Assembly: GCA_023382455.1 (NCBI GenBank)
Contig: JAHDVX010000003.1
Span: 149,597 to 213,596 of the forward strand
Reading direction: 5' to 3'
From: Flavobacteriales bacterium
Lineage (GTDB): Bacteria > Bacteroidota > Bacteroidia > Flavobacteriales_F > PHOS-HE28
DNA length: 64,000 nucleotides
Under the pieces are notes generated by a model. It was not told the origin of the DNA. It did not search any database and saw only the letters and a list, made by a program, of their open reading frames with translations. The position numbers and the translations under genes are program-made. The stretch's first letter is position 1. Every line of letters starts with the position of its first letter. Shown here in pieces: positions 21,319 through 32,005 of this stretch.

Positions 21319-22419
21319 TCAGAAGCCGAGCCCGGCCTGGCGCATGCTGCGCACGCGCTGTTCCGCGGCCTGGTTGGCGGCGAGGTACGTGGGGATCTTC
21401 TCGTCCTGGCTGCGCTTGAAGATGGTGAGCGCGGTGCGGTAGATGTCCTCCGTTTGCGACAGGGCGGCCTGCTGGTTGTAGCCGCGGCGCTCCCAGGCGC
21501 AGTTGATGATGCCGCCTGCATTCACCAGGAAGTCCGGTGCGTAGAGGATGCCTTTCTCCATGAGCGCACGGCCGTGCTTGTCCTCATTGGCCAGCTGGTT
21601 GTTGGCCGAACCGGCGATCACGCTGCACTTGAGCTTGGGGATGGTGTCATCGTTCACGGTGGCACCCAAGGCGCAAGGCGCATAGATGTCCACCGGGAGG
21701 CTGATGATCTCATCGGGCTTCACCAGCTGCACGGCGGGGTGCTCGGCCTTGATGGCGGCCAGCTTGTCGTCGTGGATGTCCGTGATGTACACGGTGGCTC
21801 CTTCCTTCAGCAGGTGGTCCACCAGATGGCGGCCCACGTTGCCACCGCCCTGGATGGCCACCTTGCGCTTGTTCAGGTCATCGCTGCCATAGGCGGTCTT
21901 GGCGGCGGCCTTCATGCCGCAGTACACGCCGTAGGCGGTCACCGGGGAGGGATCGCCACTGCCGCCCATGGAAACGGGCAGGCCCACCACGTGGTTGGTC
22001 TCCTTGCGGATGTTCACCATCTCGGTGATGCTCATGCCCACGTCCTCGGCGGTGATGTACCGGCCGTTGAGGCTGTCCACGAAGCGCCCGAAGCGGCGGA
22101 ACATGGCCTCGGTCTTGTCCTTGCGTGCATCACCGATGATCACGGCCTTGCCGCCGCCCAGGTCCAGGCCGGCCAAGGCGCTCTTGTAGGTCATGCCGCG
22201 GCTCAGGCGCAACACGTCCTCCAAGGCGTCGGCCTCGCTGGCGTAGGGCCACATGCGGGTACCGCCCAAGGCGGGGCCGAGGGTGGTATCGTGCAGGGCG
22301 ATGATGGCACGCAGGCCGGTGGTGCTGTCGTTGCAGAAGAGGACCTCTTCATGGCCATGCTCCTGCATGCGTTCGATCAGGCCTTTGGTGGCGGCGGGTT
22401 TCTCGGTTACCTGTGTCAT
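21319..22419 (-). CDS. Glu/Leu/Phe/Val dehydrogenase (leucine dehydrogenase-like)
   Basis: GPALGGTRMWPYASEADALEDVLRLSRGMTYKSALAGLDLGGGKAVIIGD; GGGNVGRHLVDHLL. Confidence 0.9.
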   Translation of the reverse strand: MTQVTEKPAATKGLIERMQEHGHEEVLFCNDSTTGLRAIIALHDTTLGPALGGTRMWPYASEADALEDVLRLSRGMTYKSALAGLDLGGGKAVIIGDARKDKTEAMFRRFGRFVDSLNGRYITAEDVGMSITEMVNIRKETNHVVGLPVSMGGSGDPSPVTAYGVYCGMKAAAKTAYGSDDLNKRKVAIQGGGNVGRHLVDHLLKEGATVYITDIHDDKLAAIKAEHPAVQLVKPDEIISLPVDIYAPCALGATVNDDTIPKLKCSVIAGSANNQLANEDKHGRALMEKGILYAPDFLVNAGGIINCAWERRGYNQQAALSQTEDIYRTALTIFKRSQDEKIPTYLAANQAAEQRVRSMRQAGLGF

Positions 22420-22597
22420 GTATTTCCTTGGATTCGATGTGATCAAGCTTGGGTGGGCTCACCAGGACCTGCCACCGCCGGAAGGGGGCGCATGCTGCAG
22501 GGGCGTCATGGTCGTTCCAGGTGGCAGGCCGGCCTACTTTTGCGGTGCCGGTGCCCGGTCCATTTTTTTTTGCGGGGCAAAGGTAGCAAGCCCGTCC

Positions 22598-24478
22598 ATG
22601 CGCTCACTCCTTTCCACGCTTCCCTATTTCCGGCGCTACTGGAGCCGGCTGTTGTTGGGCTTTCTCTTCATCTTCCTCACCGGGCTGTTCACCGTGTACA
22701 CCCCACAGGTGGTGCGCGAGGCGTTCAACCTGATCGGGGAGGGCATCGCCCAGCGGGAACTGCCGGTGGACCAGCGCCACTTGGAAGTATCGCCGGAGCT
22801 CAAGGCCTGGACTTCCTGGACCGGGCTTGACCTGCAACAAAGGCTGGACGGCCCCTTGGACGATGCCGCCTTGCATGACAAGGTGATGTGGTTCGCGGTG
22901 TTCTATGCGGGCCTGTTCATCGCCTTCACCCTGCTGAGCGGGTTCTTCCTGTTCCTCACGCGGCAAACGATCATCGTGGTGAGCCGCCTGATCGAATACG
23001 ACCTGAAGAACGATATCTACATGCACTACCAACGGCTGGACCGCGCCTTCTACAAGCGCAACAGCACGGGGGACCTGATGAACCGGATCAGCGAGGACGT
23101 GGGCAAGGTGCGCCAATTCCTGGGCCCGGCCGTGATGTACATCAGCAACCTGGTGGTGCTCACCGTGATGATCGTCTGGGTGATGCTCGATGTGAACGTG
23201 GAGCTCACGCTCTGGTCATTGGCGCCGTTGCCCCTGTTGAGCATCGCCATCTACCTGGTGAGCGAGACCATCAACCGGCGTAGCATGGCCACCCAGCAGC
23301 AGCAGAGCCGGTTAAGCTCACTCGCCCAGGAAAGCTTCAGCGGCATCCGGGTGGTGAAAGCCTACGCCATGGAGGGCCAAGTGGCCGAGCGCTTCAAGCG
23401 GGCTGCACGGGACTACCGGCACACCAGCCTGGCCCAGGCCAAGGTGGACGCGCTCTTCATGCCGGCCATCATGTTGCTGGTGGGCCTGAGCACGGTGCTG
23501 GTGGTCTTCGTGGGCGGCGTGCTGCTGATCCAGGGAGAGCCGGGCCTCACCGTGGGCAACCTGGCGGAATTCACCTTGTACGTCACCAAGCTCACTTGGC
23601 CCTTTGCCAGCCTGGGGATGATCACCTCGCAGGTGCAGCAGGCGGCGGCCAGCATGACGCGGATCAATGAGTTCCTGGACACCCGTCCGGCGATCACCTC
23701 CGAGCGCGACCTGCTGCCGGCCATCAAGGGCGCCATCACCTTCGACCGTGTGAGCTTCACCTATCCCGAGACCGGCATCGAGGCGGTGAAGGACGTGAGC
23801 TTCCACCTGCCGGCCGGGGGCACCTTGGCCATCGTGGGCCACACCGGCAGCGGCAAGAGCACCATTGCCGAGCTGATCGGCCGATTGTACGACCCCAGTT
23901 CCGGCCGGGTATTGCTGGATGGCGTGCCCCTGCCGGACGTGTCCATGGAAAAGCTGCGCCGGGAATTGGGCGTGGTGCCCCAGGAGGTCTTCCTCTTCAG
24001 CGACACCATCGCGAACAACATCGCCTTCAGCCTGGATCCCGCGCCGGACCTGCAGGAGCGTGTGGAGCAGGCCGCACGGCTGGCCCAGGTGCACCAGGAC
24101 ATCCGCCAGTTCCCCAAAGGCTACGACACCGTGCTGGGCGAACGCGGGGTAACCCTCAGCGGCGGGCAGAAGCAGCGCGTGAGCATCGCGCGTGCCGTGG
24201 TGCGCCGGCCCCGCATCCTCATTTTCGACGACCCGCTGAGCGCAGTGGACACCGCCACGGAGGAGGCCATCCTTACCGGCCTGCGCCGCGTGATGGAGGG
24301 GCGCACCACCGTGATCATCAGCCACCGTATCAGCGCGGTCCAGCATGCGGACCACATCCTGGTACTGGACCATGGCCGCGTGGTGGAGGAAGGACGCCAC
24401 CACCAATTGATCGGCCAAGGTGGCCCCTACGCCCGCCTTTACGAGCAGCAACTGCTGGAGGAAGCCGAAGGAGGCTGA
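22598..24478 (+). CDS. ABC transporter, fused permease/ATP-binding (MsbA-like)
   Basis: GHTGSGKSTIAELIGRLYDP, TLSGGQKQRVSIARAVVRRPRILIFDDPLSAVDTATE; TM domain N-terminal. Confidence 0.92.
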   Translation: MRSLLSTLPYFRRYWSRLLLGFLFIFLTGLFTVYTPQVVREAFNLIGEGIAQRELPVDQRHLEVSPELKAWTSWTGLDLQQRLDGPLDDAALHDKVMWFAVFYAGLFIAFTLLSGFFLFLTRQTIIVVSRLIEYDLKNDIYMHYQRLDRAFYKRNSTGDLMNRISEDVGKVRQFLGPAVMYISNLVVLTVMIVWVMLDVNVELTLWSLAPLPLLSIAIYLVSETINRRSMATQQQQSRLSSLAQESFSGIRVVKAYAMEGQVAERFKRAARDYRHTSLAQAKVDALFMPAIMLLVGLSTVLVVFVGGVLLIQGEPGLTVGNLAEFTLYVTKLTWPFASLGMITSQVQQAAASMTRINEFLDTRPAITSERDLLPAIKGAITFDRVSFTYPETGIEAVKDVSFHLPAGGTLAIVGHTGSGKSTIAELIGRLYDPSSGRVLLDGVPLPDVSMEKLRRELGVVPQEVFLFSDTIANNIAFSLDPAPDLQERVEQAARLAQVHQDIRQFPKGYDTVLGERGVTLSGGQKQRVSIARAVVRRPRILIFDDPLSAVDTATEEAILTGLRRVMEGRTTVIISHRISAVQHADHILVLDHGRVVEEGRHHQLIGQGGPYARLYEQQLLEEAEGG

Positions 24479-24552
24479 CCGGAAACACTGCAGGAAGGCC
24501 GTTCCGGGGATTTCCGCGTCCGATTATATTTGAAAATCCAAGCAGCAGCAGA

Positions 24553-24897
24553 ATGGAGGACGAGCGGGAAGACGTCTACTCGAAAGTGGTCCGGGCCGGC
24601 AAGCGCACCTATTTCTTCGATGTGCGGAGCACACGCGGGAACGACCTGTTCCTGACGATCACCGAAAGCAAGAAGCGCATGCACGAGGACGGCGGCGTGA
24701 GCTATGAGAAGCACAAGATCTTCCTGTACAAGGAGGACTTCGACAAGTTCGTGGAAGGGCTGCACCACACCTTGGGCAAGCTGGAGGAATTGCGCGGAAG
24801 CGGAGAAGCGCCATCCTCCGATAGCGGTGGCAAGGGGGACGACGACTCCTCCCCTTCCTTCGGCGATGTGGAGTTCGACGACTTGGGCAAGCCCTAG
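24553..24897 (+). CDS. PUR-alpha-like DNA/RNA-binding protein (DUF3276)
   Basis: VYSKVVRAGKRTYFFDVRSTRGNDLFLTITESKKRMHEDGGVSYEKHKIFLYKEDFDKF. Confidence 0.88.
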   Translation: MEDEREDVYSKVVRAGKRTYFFDVRSTRGNDLFLTITESKKRMHEDGGVSYEKHKIFLYKEDFDKFVEGLHHTLGKLEELRGSGEAPSSDSGGKGDDDSSPSFGDVEFDDLGKP

Positions 24898-24972
24898 TCC
24901 CTTCGCAAGCGCGGAGCCCCGGAGCGGTCCGGATCCACACGGGGCCCTCGGCCCCAGCCGCATACGAGCGGA

Positions 24973-25368
24973 TTACCGCTGCATCCGGATCTTCTCCTCG
25001 TGCTCCTTCACCATGGCGCGCTGCATTTCTTTCATGGTCAAGGCCTGTTCCTGGGTCAGCACGCTGGCCACCATGCGGTTGCGCTCATAGGTCAGGTCCA
25101 ACTGCTTCCGGTCGCGTTCCTCCAGGTCGGTCAGTTCCTCCATCCTGCTGAAACGCGCATTGTATTCCTCCTCGATGTTGCGCAGCTTTTCAGCCTGCTC
25201 CTCGGAAAGGCCCAGCGTGCTGATCAAGTGGTCCGCGCTGAACGTGACCGCGGCCGGATCGACCGATTTGGGCGACTGGGTTTTTGCGGCCGTGGCGGAT
25301 TGGGCAAAGCCGTTGACGGTGAGGGCGAGCGCCCCGAGAAGGGCTGCGCGGCGGAGCATGGCAAACAT
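24973..25368 (-). CDS. Secreted helical hypothetical protein
   Basis: Signal peptide MFAMLRRAALLGALALTVNGFAQS; start chosen 22 nt after a TATCTTTG element (25391-25398, minus strand). Confidence 0.6.
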   Translation of the reverse strand: MFAMLRRAALLGALALTVNGFAQSATAAKTQSPKSVDPAAVTFSADHLISTLGLSEEQAEKLRNIEEEYNARFSRMEELTDLEERDRKQLDLTYERNRMVASVLTQEQALTMKEMQRAMVKEHEEKIRMQR

Positions 25369-25467
25369 GTCAGTTGGGTTTGGGCAGCACCAAAGATAAT
25401 GGTCGGCCGTTGCCGAGCGTGGCCGGTGAACCCGATGTGGCTGGGCCGGGTTCGCCATCTTTGCGGC

Positions 25468-25851
25468 ATGAAGCACTTGATCTTGACGATGGCCGCCCTG
25501 CTCACGGGATCGGCCATCCACGCCCAGGAGGATGCGGGCAGCCTGGACGTGAAGGCGTTCCGGCAGGCCATGAAGGACAAGCACGCCCTGGTGATCGATG
25601 TCCGCACAGCCTCGGAATTCCGGGAGGGCCACATCGAAGGCGCCGCCAACATCGATTGGGAGGCGGGCACGTTGGCGCAGGACCTTTCCGGCATCGATAA
25701 GGAAGGTCCGGTGCTGCTCTACTGCGGGTCCGGCAAGCGCAGCGGGCAGGCCAAGGAAGTGCTTAGGAAGGCAGGCTTCAAACAGGTGCATGACCTGGCC
25801 GGCGGGCTGGAGGCCTGGGAGCAGGACCTACAACCCGTGATCCGCCAATGA
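25468..25851 (+). CDS. Periplasmic rhodanese-like domain protein
   Basis: VIDVRTASEFREGHIEGAANIDWEAG...VLLYCGSGKRSGQAKEVLRKAGF. Confidence 0.88.
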   Translation: MKHLILTMAALLTGSAIHAQEDAGSLDVKAFRQAMKDKHALVIDVRTASEFREGHIEGAANIDWEAGTLAQDLSGIDKEGPVLLYCGSGKRSGQAKEVLRKAGFKQVHDLAGGLEAWEQDLQPVIRQ

Positions 25852-26903
25852 AGCGCCTCGCACTGCCCATCGCCCTCACCGTGGCCGGCCTCGCCTTTGC
25901 GCTGCTTTGGCCGCCGCACGCCGATGCCCAACCCCCGGCCGGGTATTACGACAGTGCCGAGGGTTTGCAAGGCCAGGCCTTGCGTGCCGCGCTTCACAAC
26001 ATCATCGACAACCACGACGCCCTCTCCTACGACGCCCTTTGGGGAGCCTACTACACCACCGATGCCAAACCGGGAAACAAGGTGTGGGACATGTACAGCG
26101 ACGTGCCCGGCGGCACCGCCCCGTACGTGTACACCCTGGGCAGCGACCAATGCGGCAGCTACAATGAGGAGGGAGATTGCTACAACCGCGAGCACAGCTT
26201 CCCCCAAAGCTGGTTCAACTCGCAGAACCCCATGCGCACGGACCTCTTCCATGTCTATCCCACGGACGGGTACGTGAACAACAGGCGGGGCAACCTCCCG
26301 TATGGCGAGGTGGGCAGCGCGGACTGGACCAGCGACAACCAATCCAAGGTGGGCCTGAGCGTGACCCCGGGATACAACGGGACCGTCTTCGAGCCGATCG
26401 ATGCCTACAAGGGCGACTTCGCGCGCACCTACTTCTACATGATGACCCGGTACTACGGGGAAATGTCGGGATGGAGCTCACCCATGCTTGCCGGCAGCGA
26501 CCTGGCCACCTGGGCCCGCAACCTGCTGTTGGCCTGGCACGACCAGGACCCCGTAAGCCCGAAGGAAACCGCACGCAACAACGCGGTGTATGCCCTACAG
26601 GATAACAGGAATCCATTCATCGACCGGCCCGAATGGGTGCATGACATCTGGGGATCCCCCACGGCCATCAGCGAGCAAGAGGCATTGATCCAGACCCTTG
26701 TGGCCACCGGGGGCAAGCTTGAGCTTGACCTGGCCGGCACGGGCACTGCCCGGCTGGCCGTACTCGACCTGAGCGGGCGCACGGTGCTGGACCAGGAGAT
26801 CCCGCTCGGCCATTCCGTCCTATCTTTCAGCCAACCGAAGGGTTTGTACATCGCCACGGTGACCACGGGGGGAACGCGGGCGGTGCAGCGATTCCTCTGG
26901 TGA
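25848..26903 (+). CDS. Endonuclease I family secreted nuclease with T9SS-type C-terminal domain
   Basis: CYNREHSFPQSWFN...DLFHVYPTDGYVNNRRGNLPYGEV; C-term LAVLDLSGRTVLDQEIPLGHSVLSFSQPKGLYIATV. Confidence 0.88.
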   Translation: MKRLALPIALTVAGLAFALLWPPHADAQPPAGYYDSAEGLQGQALRAALHNIIDNHDALSYDALWGAYYTTDAKPGNKVWDMYSDVPGGTAPYVYTLGSDQCGSYNEEGDCYNREHSFPQSWFNSQNPMRTDLFHVYPTDGYVNNRRGNLPYGEVGSADWTSDNQSKVGLSVTPGYNGTVFEPIDAYKGDFARTYFYMMTRYYGEMSGWSSPMLAGSDLATWARNLLLAWHDQDPVSPKETARNNAVYALQDNRNPFIDRPEWVHDIWGSPTAISEQEALIQTLVATGGKLELDLAGTGTARLAVLDLSGRTVLDQEIPLGHSVLSFSQPKGLYIATVTTGGTRAVQRFLW

Positions 26904-26935
26904 TCCCGAGAACGTGTACACCAACACTTGACGCT

Positions 26936-27715
26936 ATGAACTACGAGCAGATCCTCTACGGCAGATCGGAAGGCGTGGCCACCATCGCGCTGAACCGGCC
27001 GGACAAGCTCAACAGCTTCACGGCGAAGATGTCCGAGGAGCTGCTGCATGCACTGGCAGCGGCCCAGGAGGACCCTGAAGTGCGCGTCGTGGTGCTCACC
27101 GGCATGGGCCGTGCGTTCAGCGCCGGGCAGGACCTGGCCGAGGCCACGGCCCCGGGCACGCGCTTCGAGGAGATCCTGGAACGGCAATACAACCCCATGG
27201 TGCGCGCCATCCGCCAGATGCCCAAGCCCGTGGTGGCCTGCGTGAACGGCATCGCGGCAGGCGCCGGGGCCAACCTGGCCTACGTGTGCGACCTCACCTT
27301 TGCGGCGGAGAGTGCCGTGTTCGTGCAGAGCTTCATCCATGTAGGCCTGATCCCGGACAGCGGCGGCACCTTCACGCTGCCGCGGCTGGTGGGCATGCAA
27401 CGGGCCTTCGGGCAAACGATCCTCGCCGACAAGCTGCCGGCCACCAAGGCGGCGGAGATGGGCCTGATCTGGAAGGCCGTGCCGGACGCCATGCTCAAGG
27501 AGGAAGTGGACGCCGTGGCCAGGAAACTGGCCAACATGCCCACCATGGCCATCTCGCTCACCAAATACGCCATGAACCGCTCGCAGGGCAGCCAATTGGA
27601 GCAGCACCTGGTGGTGGAGGCCGAGCTGCAGGCCGTGGCCGCACGCAGCAACGACAGCAAGGAGGGCGTGGCGGCCTTCCTGGAAAAGCGCAAGCCCGTG
27701 TACAAGGGCAATTAA
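26936..27715 (+). CDS. Enoyl-CoA hydratase/isomerase (PaaG-like)
   Basis: ALNRPDKLNSFTAKMSEELLHAL, GRAFSAGQDLAE, NGIAAGAGANLAYVCDL; next to 3-hydroxyacyl-CoA dehydrogenase. Confidence 0.85.
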   Translation: MNYEQILYGRSEGVATIALNRPDKLNSFTAKMSEELLHALAAAQEDPEVRVVVLTGMGRAFSAGQDLAEATAPGTRFEEILERQYNPMVRAIRQMPKPVVACVNGIAAGAGANLAYVCDLTFAAESAVFVQSFIHVGLIPDSGGTFTLPRLVGMQRAFGQTILADKLPATKAAEMGLIWKAVPDAMLKEEVDAVARKLANMPTMAISLTKYAMNRSQGSQLEQHLVVEAELQAVAARSNDSKEGVAAFLEKRKPVYKGN

Positions 27716-27739
27716 CGGACCTACCGCCATCTTTGGCCC

Positions 27740-28903
27740 ATGGAAGAGAAGATGACCGTGGGCGTGATCGGTGCCGGAACCATGGGTGCCGGTATTGCGC
27801 AAGTGGCCGCGCAGGCCGGCCACCCCGTACTGCTTGCCGATGCCCGCGCGGGTGCGGTGGAAAAGGCGCTGGACACGCTGCGTGCCACGCTGGACAAGCT
27901 GGTGGCCAAACAAAAGCTCTCGTCCGATGAGGCTGTGGCCATTCATGGTCGCATTCGTCCGGCCGCATCCGTTGCCGACTTGGCTCCCTGCGGGCTGGTG
28001 ATCGAAGCCATTGTTGAGGACATCAATGTCAAGAAGCAGCTCTTCAGGGAGTTGGGCGGGCTTGTTGCCCAAGATGCCATCCTGGCCACCAACACCTCCT
28101 CGCTCTCCATCACGGCCATTGCGGCGGCCTGCCGGCAACCCGGGCGCGTGATCGGCCTTCACTTCTTCAACCCCGCCCCGCTGATGCCCTTGGTGGAGGT
28201 GGTGCCCGGCATGGCCACGGACGATGGATTGGCCATCCGGTGCGCCGAGCTGATGCGCGGCTGGAGAAAGGTGCCCGTCATCTGCAAGGACACGCCCGGC
28301 TTCATCGTCAACCGTGTAGCCCGGCCGTTCTACGGCGAAAGCCTGCGCATGTACGAGGAGGGTGTGGCGGACATGCCCACCATCGACCAGGCCCTGAAGG
28401 ACATCGGCTTCCGCATGGGCCCATTCGAACTGATGGACCTCATCGGCAACGACATCAACTTCGCCGTGACCAGAAGCGTATGGGAAGCCTTCTTCTACGA
28501 ACCGCGCTACAAGCCCAGCCTGACCCAACAGCGCCAAGTGGAAAGCGGACGGCTGGGCCGGAAAACAGGGCGCGGCTACTACTCCTACGAGGCTGGCACC
28601 GGGATGCCGGAGGCCAAGCCGGACCCGGCGGTGGCCGAGGCCATCACCCGGCGGGTACTGGCCATGCTGATCAATGAGGCGGCCGATGCCCTGTTCCTGC
28701 GGGTGGCCTCCGCCCGGGACCTGGACTTGGCCATGACCAAGGGCGTGAACTACCCCAAGGGCCTGTTGGCGTGGGCGGATGAACGCGGCGCGGCTTACTG
28801 GGTTGATGTGCTCGATGCCCTGCAAGCGGAACACGGAGAGGACCGCTACCGGCCATCCCCCCTGCTGCGCCGGATGGCAGCCTCCGGTCTGTCTTTTTTC
28901 TGA
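27740..28903 (+). CDS. 3-hydroxyacyl-CoA dehydrogenase (PaaH-like)
   Basis: VGVIGAGTMGAGIAQVAAQAGHPVLL, HFFNPAPLMPLVEVV, KDTPGFIVNRVARPF. Confidence 0.9.
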   Translation: MEEKMTVGVIGAGTMGAGIAQVAAQAGHPVLLADARAGAVEKALDTLRATLDKLVAKQKLSSDEAVAIHGRIRPAASVADLAPCGLVIEAIVEDINVKKQLFRELGGLVAQDAILATNTSSLSITAIAAACRQPGRVIGLHFFNPAPLMPLVEVVPGMATDDGLAIRCAELMRGWRKVPVICKDTPGFIVNRVARPFYGESLRMYEEGVADMPTIDQALKDIGFRMGPFELMDLIGNDINFAVTRSVWEAFFYEPRYKPSLTQQRQVESGRLGRKTGRGYYSYEAGTGMPEAKPDPAVAEAITRRVLAMLINEAADALFLRVASARDLDLAMTKGVNYPKGLLAWADERGAAYWVDVLDALQAEHGEDRYRPSPLLRRMAASGLSFF

Positions 28904-28938
28904 CCCGCCCAACAACTTCACGCGTTGATATTTACCAT

Positions 28939-28952
28939 GTAAAACATTTTAC
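28939..28952. promoter_or_regulatory. Candidate operator gtaaaa-ca-ttttac upstream of YceI gene
   Basis: 6-2-6 inverted repeat immediately upstream of -7-like TACCTTTG (28954-28961) in an AT-rich island. Confidence 0.5.
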
Positions 28953-28997
28953 TTACCTTTGCCCCGCGAAACCAAACAACGCACCAAGCAGAACACG

Positions 28998-29678
28998 ATG
29001 AACAAGACCTTCCTTTTCGGCATCCTCGCAGGCTCCATCCTCCTTGCCTCTTGCGGTACCGGTGAAACCCCTGCCACCGAAGGCACGGCCACGGACAGCA
29101 CCGCCACGGCTGCAGCCCCTGCCACCCACCACATCCTCGCCGACCAGAGTGCAGTGAACTGGACCGGCACCATGCTGGGTGTGAAGAGCCACACCGGCAC
29201 ACTGAACTTCACCGATGGCCATGTGACCACCGCCGGCGGCCAGCTCACCGGAGGCAAGTTCACCGTGGACATGCGCAGCTACCAGATGACCGACACGAAC
29301 TATGCGGCTGACGGTTCCGCGCAAGGCACCCGTGCCATGCTCATGGGCCACCTGATGTCCCCTGACTTCTTTGCCGTCGATAGCTTCCCCACGGCCAGCT
29401 TCGAGATCACCAAGGTGGAAGGCAACACCGCCACGGGTAACCTCACCGTGCGTGGCCGCACCTTCCCGGAAACCGTGAAGGACATCGTGCTCACGCAGGA
29501 TGCCAACGGTGTCAGCGCCACCGGCAACCTCACCTTCGACCGCCAGAAATACGGTGTGAGCTGGTCCTCGCCCATGAAGGACATGGTGCTCTCCAACGAC
29601 ATCGTGCTGAAGGTGGACCTGAAGGCGGCCCCGACGGCCACCGCACAAGCCCAAACAGCACAGCCAGCTGTCAACTAA
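28998..29678 (+). CDS. YceI-family lipoprotein
   Basis: Lipobox GSILLASCGTG; HTGTLNFTDGHVTTAGGQLTGGKFTVDM; ASFEITKVEGNTATGNLTVRG. Confidence 0.88.
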   Translation: MNKTFLFGILAGSILLASCGTGETPATEGTATDSTATAAAPATHHILADQSAVNWTGTMLGVKSHTGTLNFTDGHVTTAGGQLTGGKFTVDMRSYQMTDTNYAADGSAQGTRAMLMGHLMSPDFFAVDSFPTASFEITKVEGNTATGNLTVRGRTFPETVKDIVLTQDANGVSATGNLTFDRQKYGVSWSSPMKDMVLSNDIVLKVDLKAAPTATAQAQTAQPAVN

Positions 29679-29709
29679 GCCGGTTCATCCCGGCATCAAC
29701 CTGATCAGG

Positions 29710-29735
29710 GGCCCGGTGGCAATTGCCGCCGGGCC
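29710..29735. terminator. Bidirectional terminator
   Basis: ggcccggtggcaattgccgccgggcc, near-perfect 26-bp palindrome followed by tcttctttttc. Confidence 0.7.
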
Positions 29736-29744
29736 TCTTCTTTT

Positions 29745-29987
29745 TCAATCGCTCTCGCAGGTGGTGCCGAACCGCGAATGCTTGTTCGTGGGCCCGTCGC
29801 CCTGTGTGAACACGCGGTACTTGCTGATGTCCTTGTCCAACTTCATGGGGGCCATGCGCACACCGCTCATCGGCTCCTCCACCACATGGAAGCCCGCGAT
29901 CCCTTTCAGCGGCACGAACGGCGACGCGGCCTTGATCTTGGTGCTCGGCAGCTGGGACCCGCCTTGCTGCAAACTTTCCTTTTCCAT
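29745..29987 (-). CDS. Hypothetical 80-aa protein
   Basis: ORF from ATG at 29987 with TACTTTCG element (minus strand, 30046-30039) 52 nt upstream; no recognised family. Confidence 0.4.
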   Translation of the reverse strand: MEKESLQQGGSQLPSTKIKAASPFVPLKGIAGFHVVEEPMSGVRMAPMKLDKDISKYRVFTQGDGPTNKHSRFGTTCESD

Positions 29988-30120
29988 GGTTTGGGATTTC
30001 GTGCAACGATGCGGACATCCGATCGGAAGGCCGCCGGGCGAAAGTAGCGTTTGCTTTACTGAGCCGGTGAGGAAGATCCGTTCTCCTTTTCCATCCGGTG
30101 GAAGAACGATGTGGTGCAAA

Positions 30121-30180
30121 GGTTGAAGGGTGCGAGAGTGCGAGGGCCGCTCCTTTCGCACTCTCGCTCCCTTGAACCGT
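30121..30180. repeat. Long imperfect hairpin in intergenic region
   Basis: gcgagagtgcga (30132-30143)/tcgcactctcgc (30156-30167) perfect, extended by ggttgaaggg/cccttgaacc. Confidence 0.7.
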
Positions 30181-30715
30181 CCGTTTCTTTCATACCGCCT
30201 CAGTAGTGGTGATCACCAAGACCAGGCATTTCATGGCCATGAATGGATCCCGAAGGTTCCGTGGTGAACGCATCATCACCTTCCGCATCCCACCACGGAC
30301 CTCCCCGTTCCAAGCATTTGACCGCATCCCGGTGGTACTGCTTGCTTCAGCGCCCGGGCAACCAGGAACAATGCCTTGACATTGGGGCGAGCCGTATTCC
30401 ATGCCCTTGGCCCACACCGGGAATGGCGCGATCCATGTTGCGCATGAAAGGGAATCATACATTTGGCCCCGATTCCATGCGGAAGGTGAACGATCGGCAC
30501 ACGAATGAGCAATTCCGGCCAATCAGGGCGTGCAAGGTCAATCGAAGCGTGGCGAGCAAGCGCCCGGAACATGCTGCCCCCGGGCAGCGTAGCAACGCCG
30601 CAAAGCAGCTGAACAACTAACAAAGGGCCTGGGGCGCCTGTAACCTGCGAGAACGGCCAGCGGCCATTCGCGCCATTGGATGCCAGCACCCGGCAAAATC
30701 AGTCAAACCTCAATC

Positions 30716-32001
<1,286 letters not shown>

Positions 32002-32005
<4 letters not shown>

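Noticed and set aside
26453-28921. 822-aa minus-strand ORF (His/Gly-rich)
   Set aside because: Antisense to the endonuclease I, PaaG-like and PaaH-like genes, whose products carry clear family motifs; a typical GC-rich shadow ORF.
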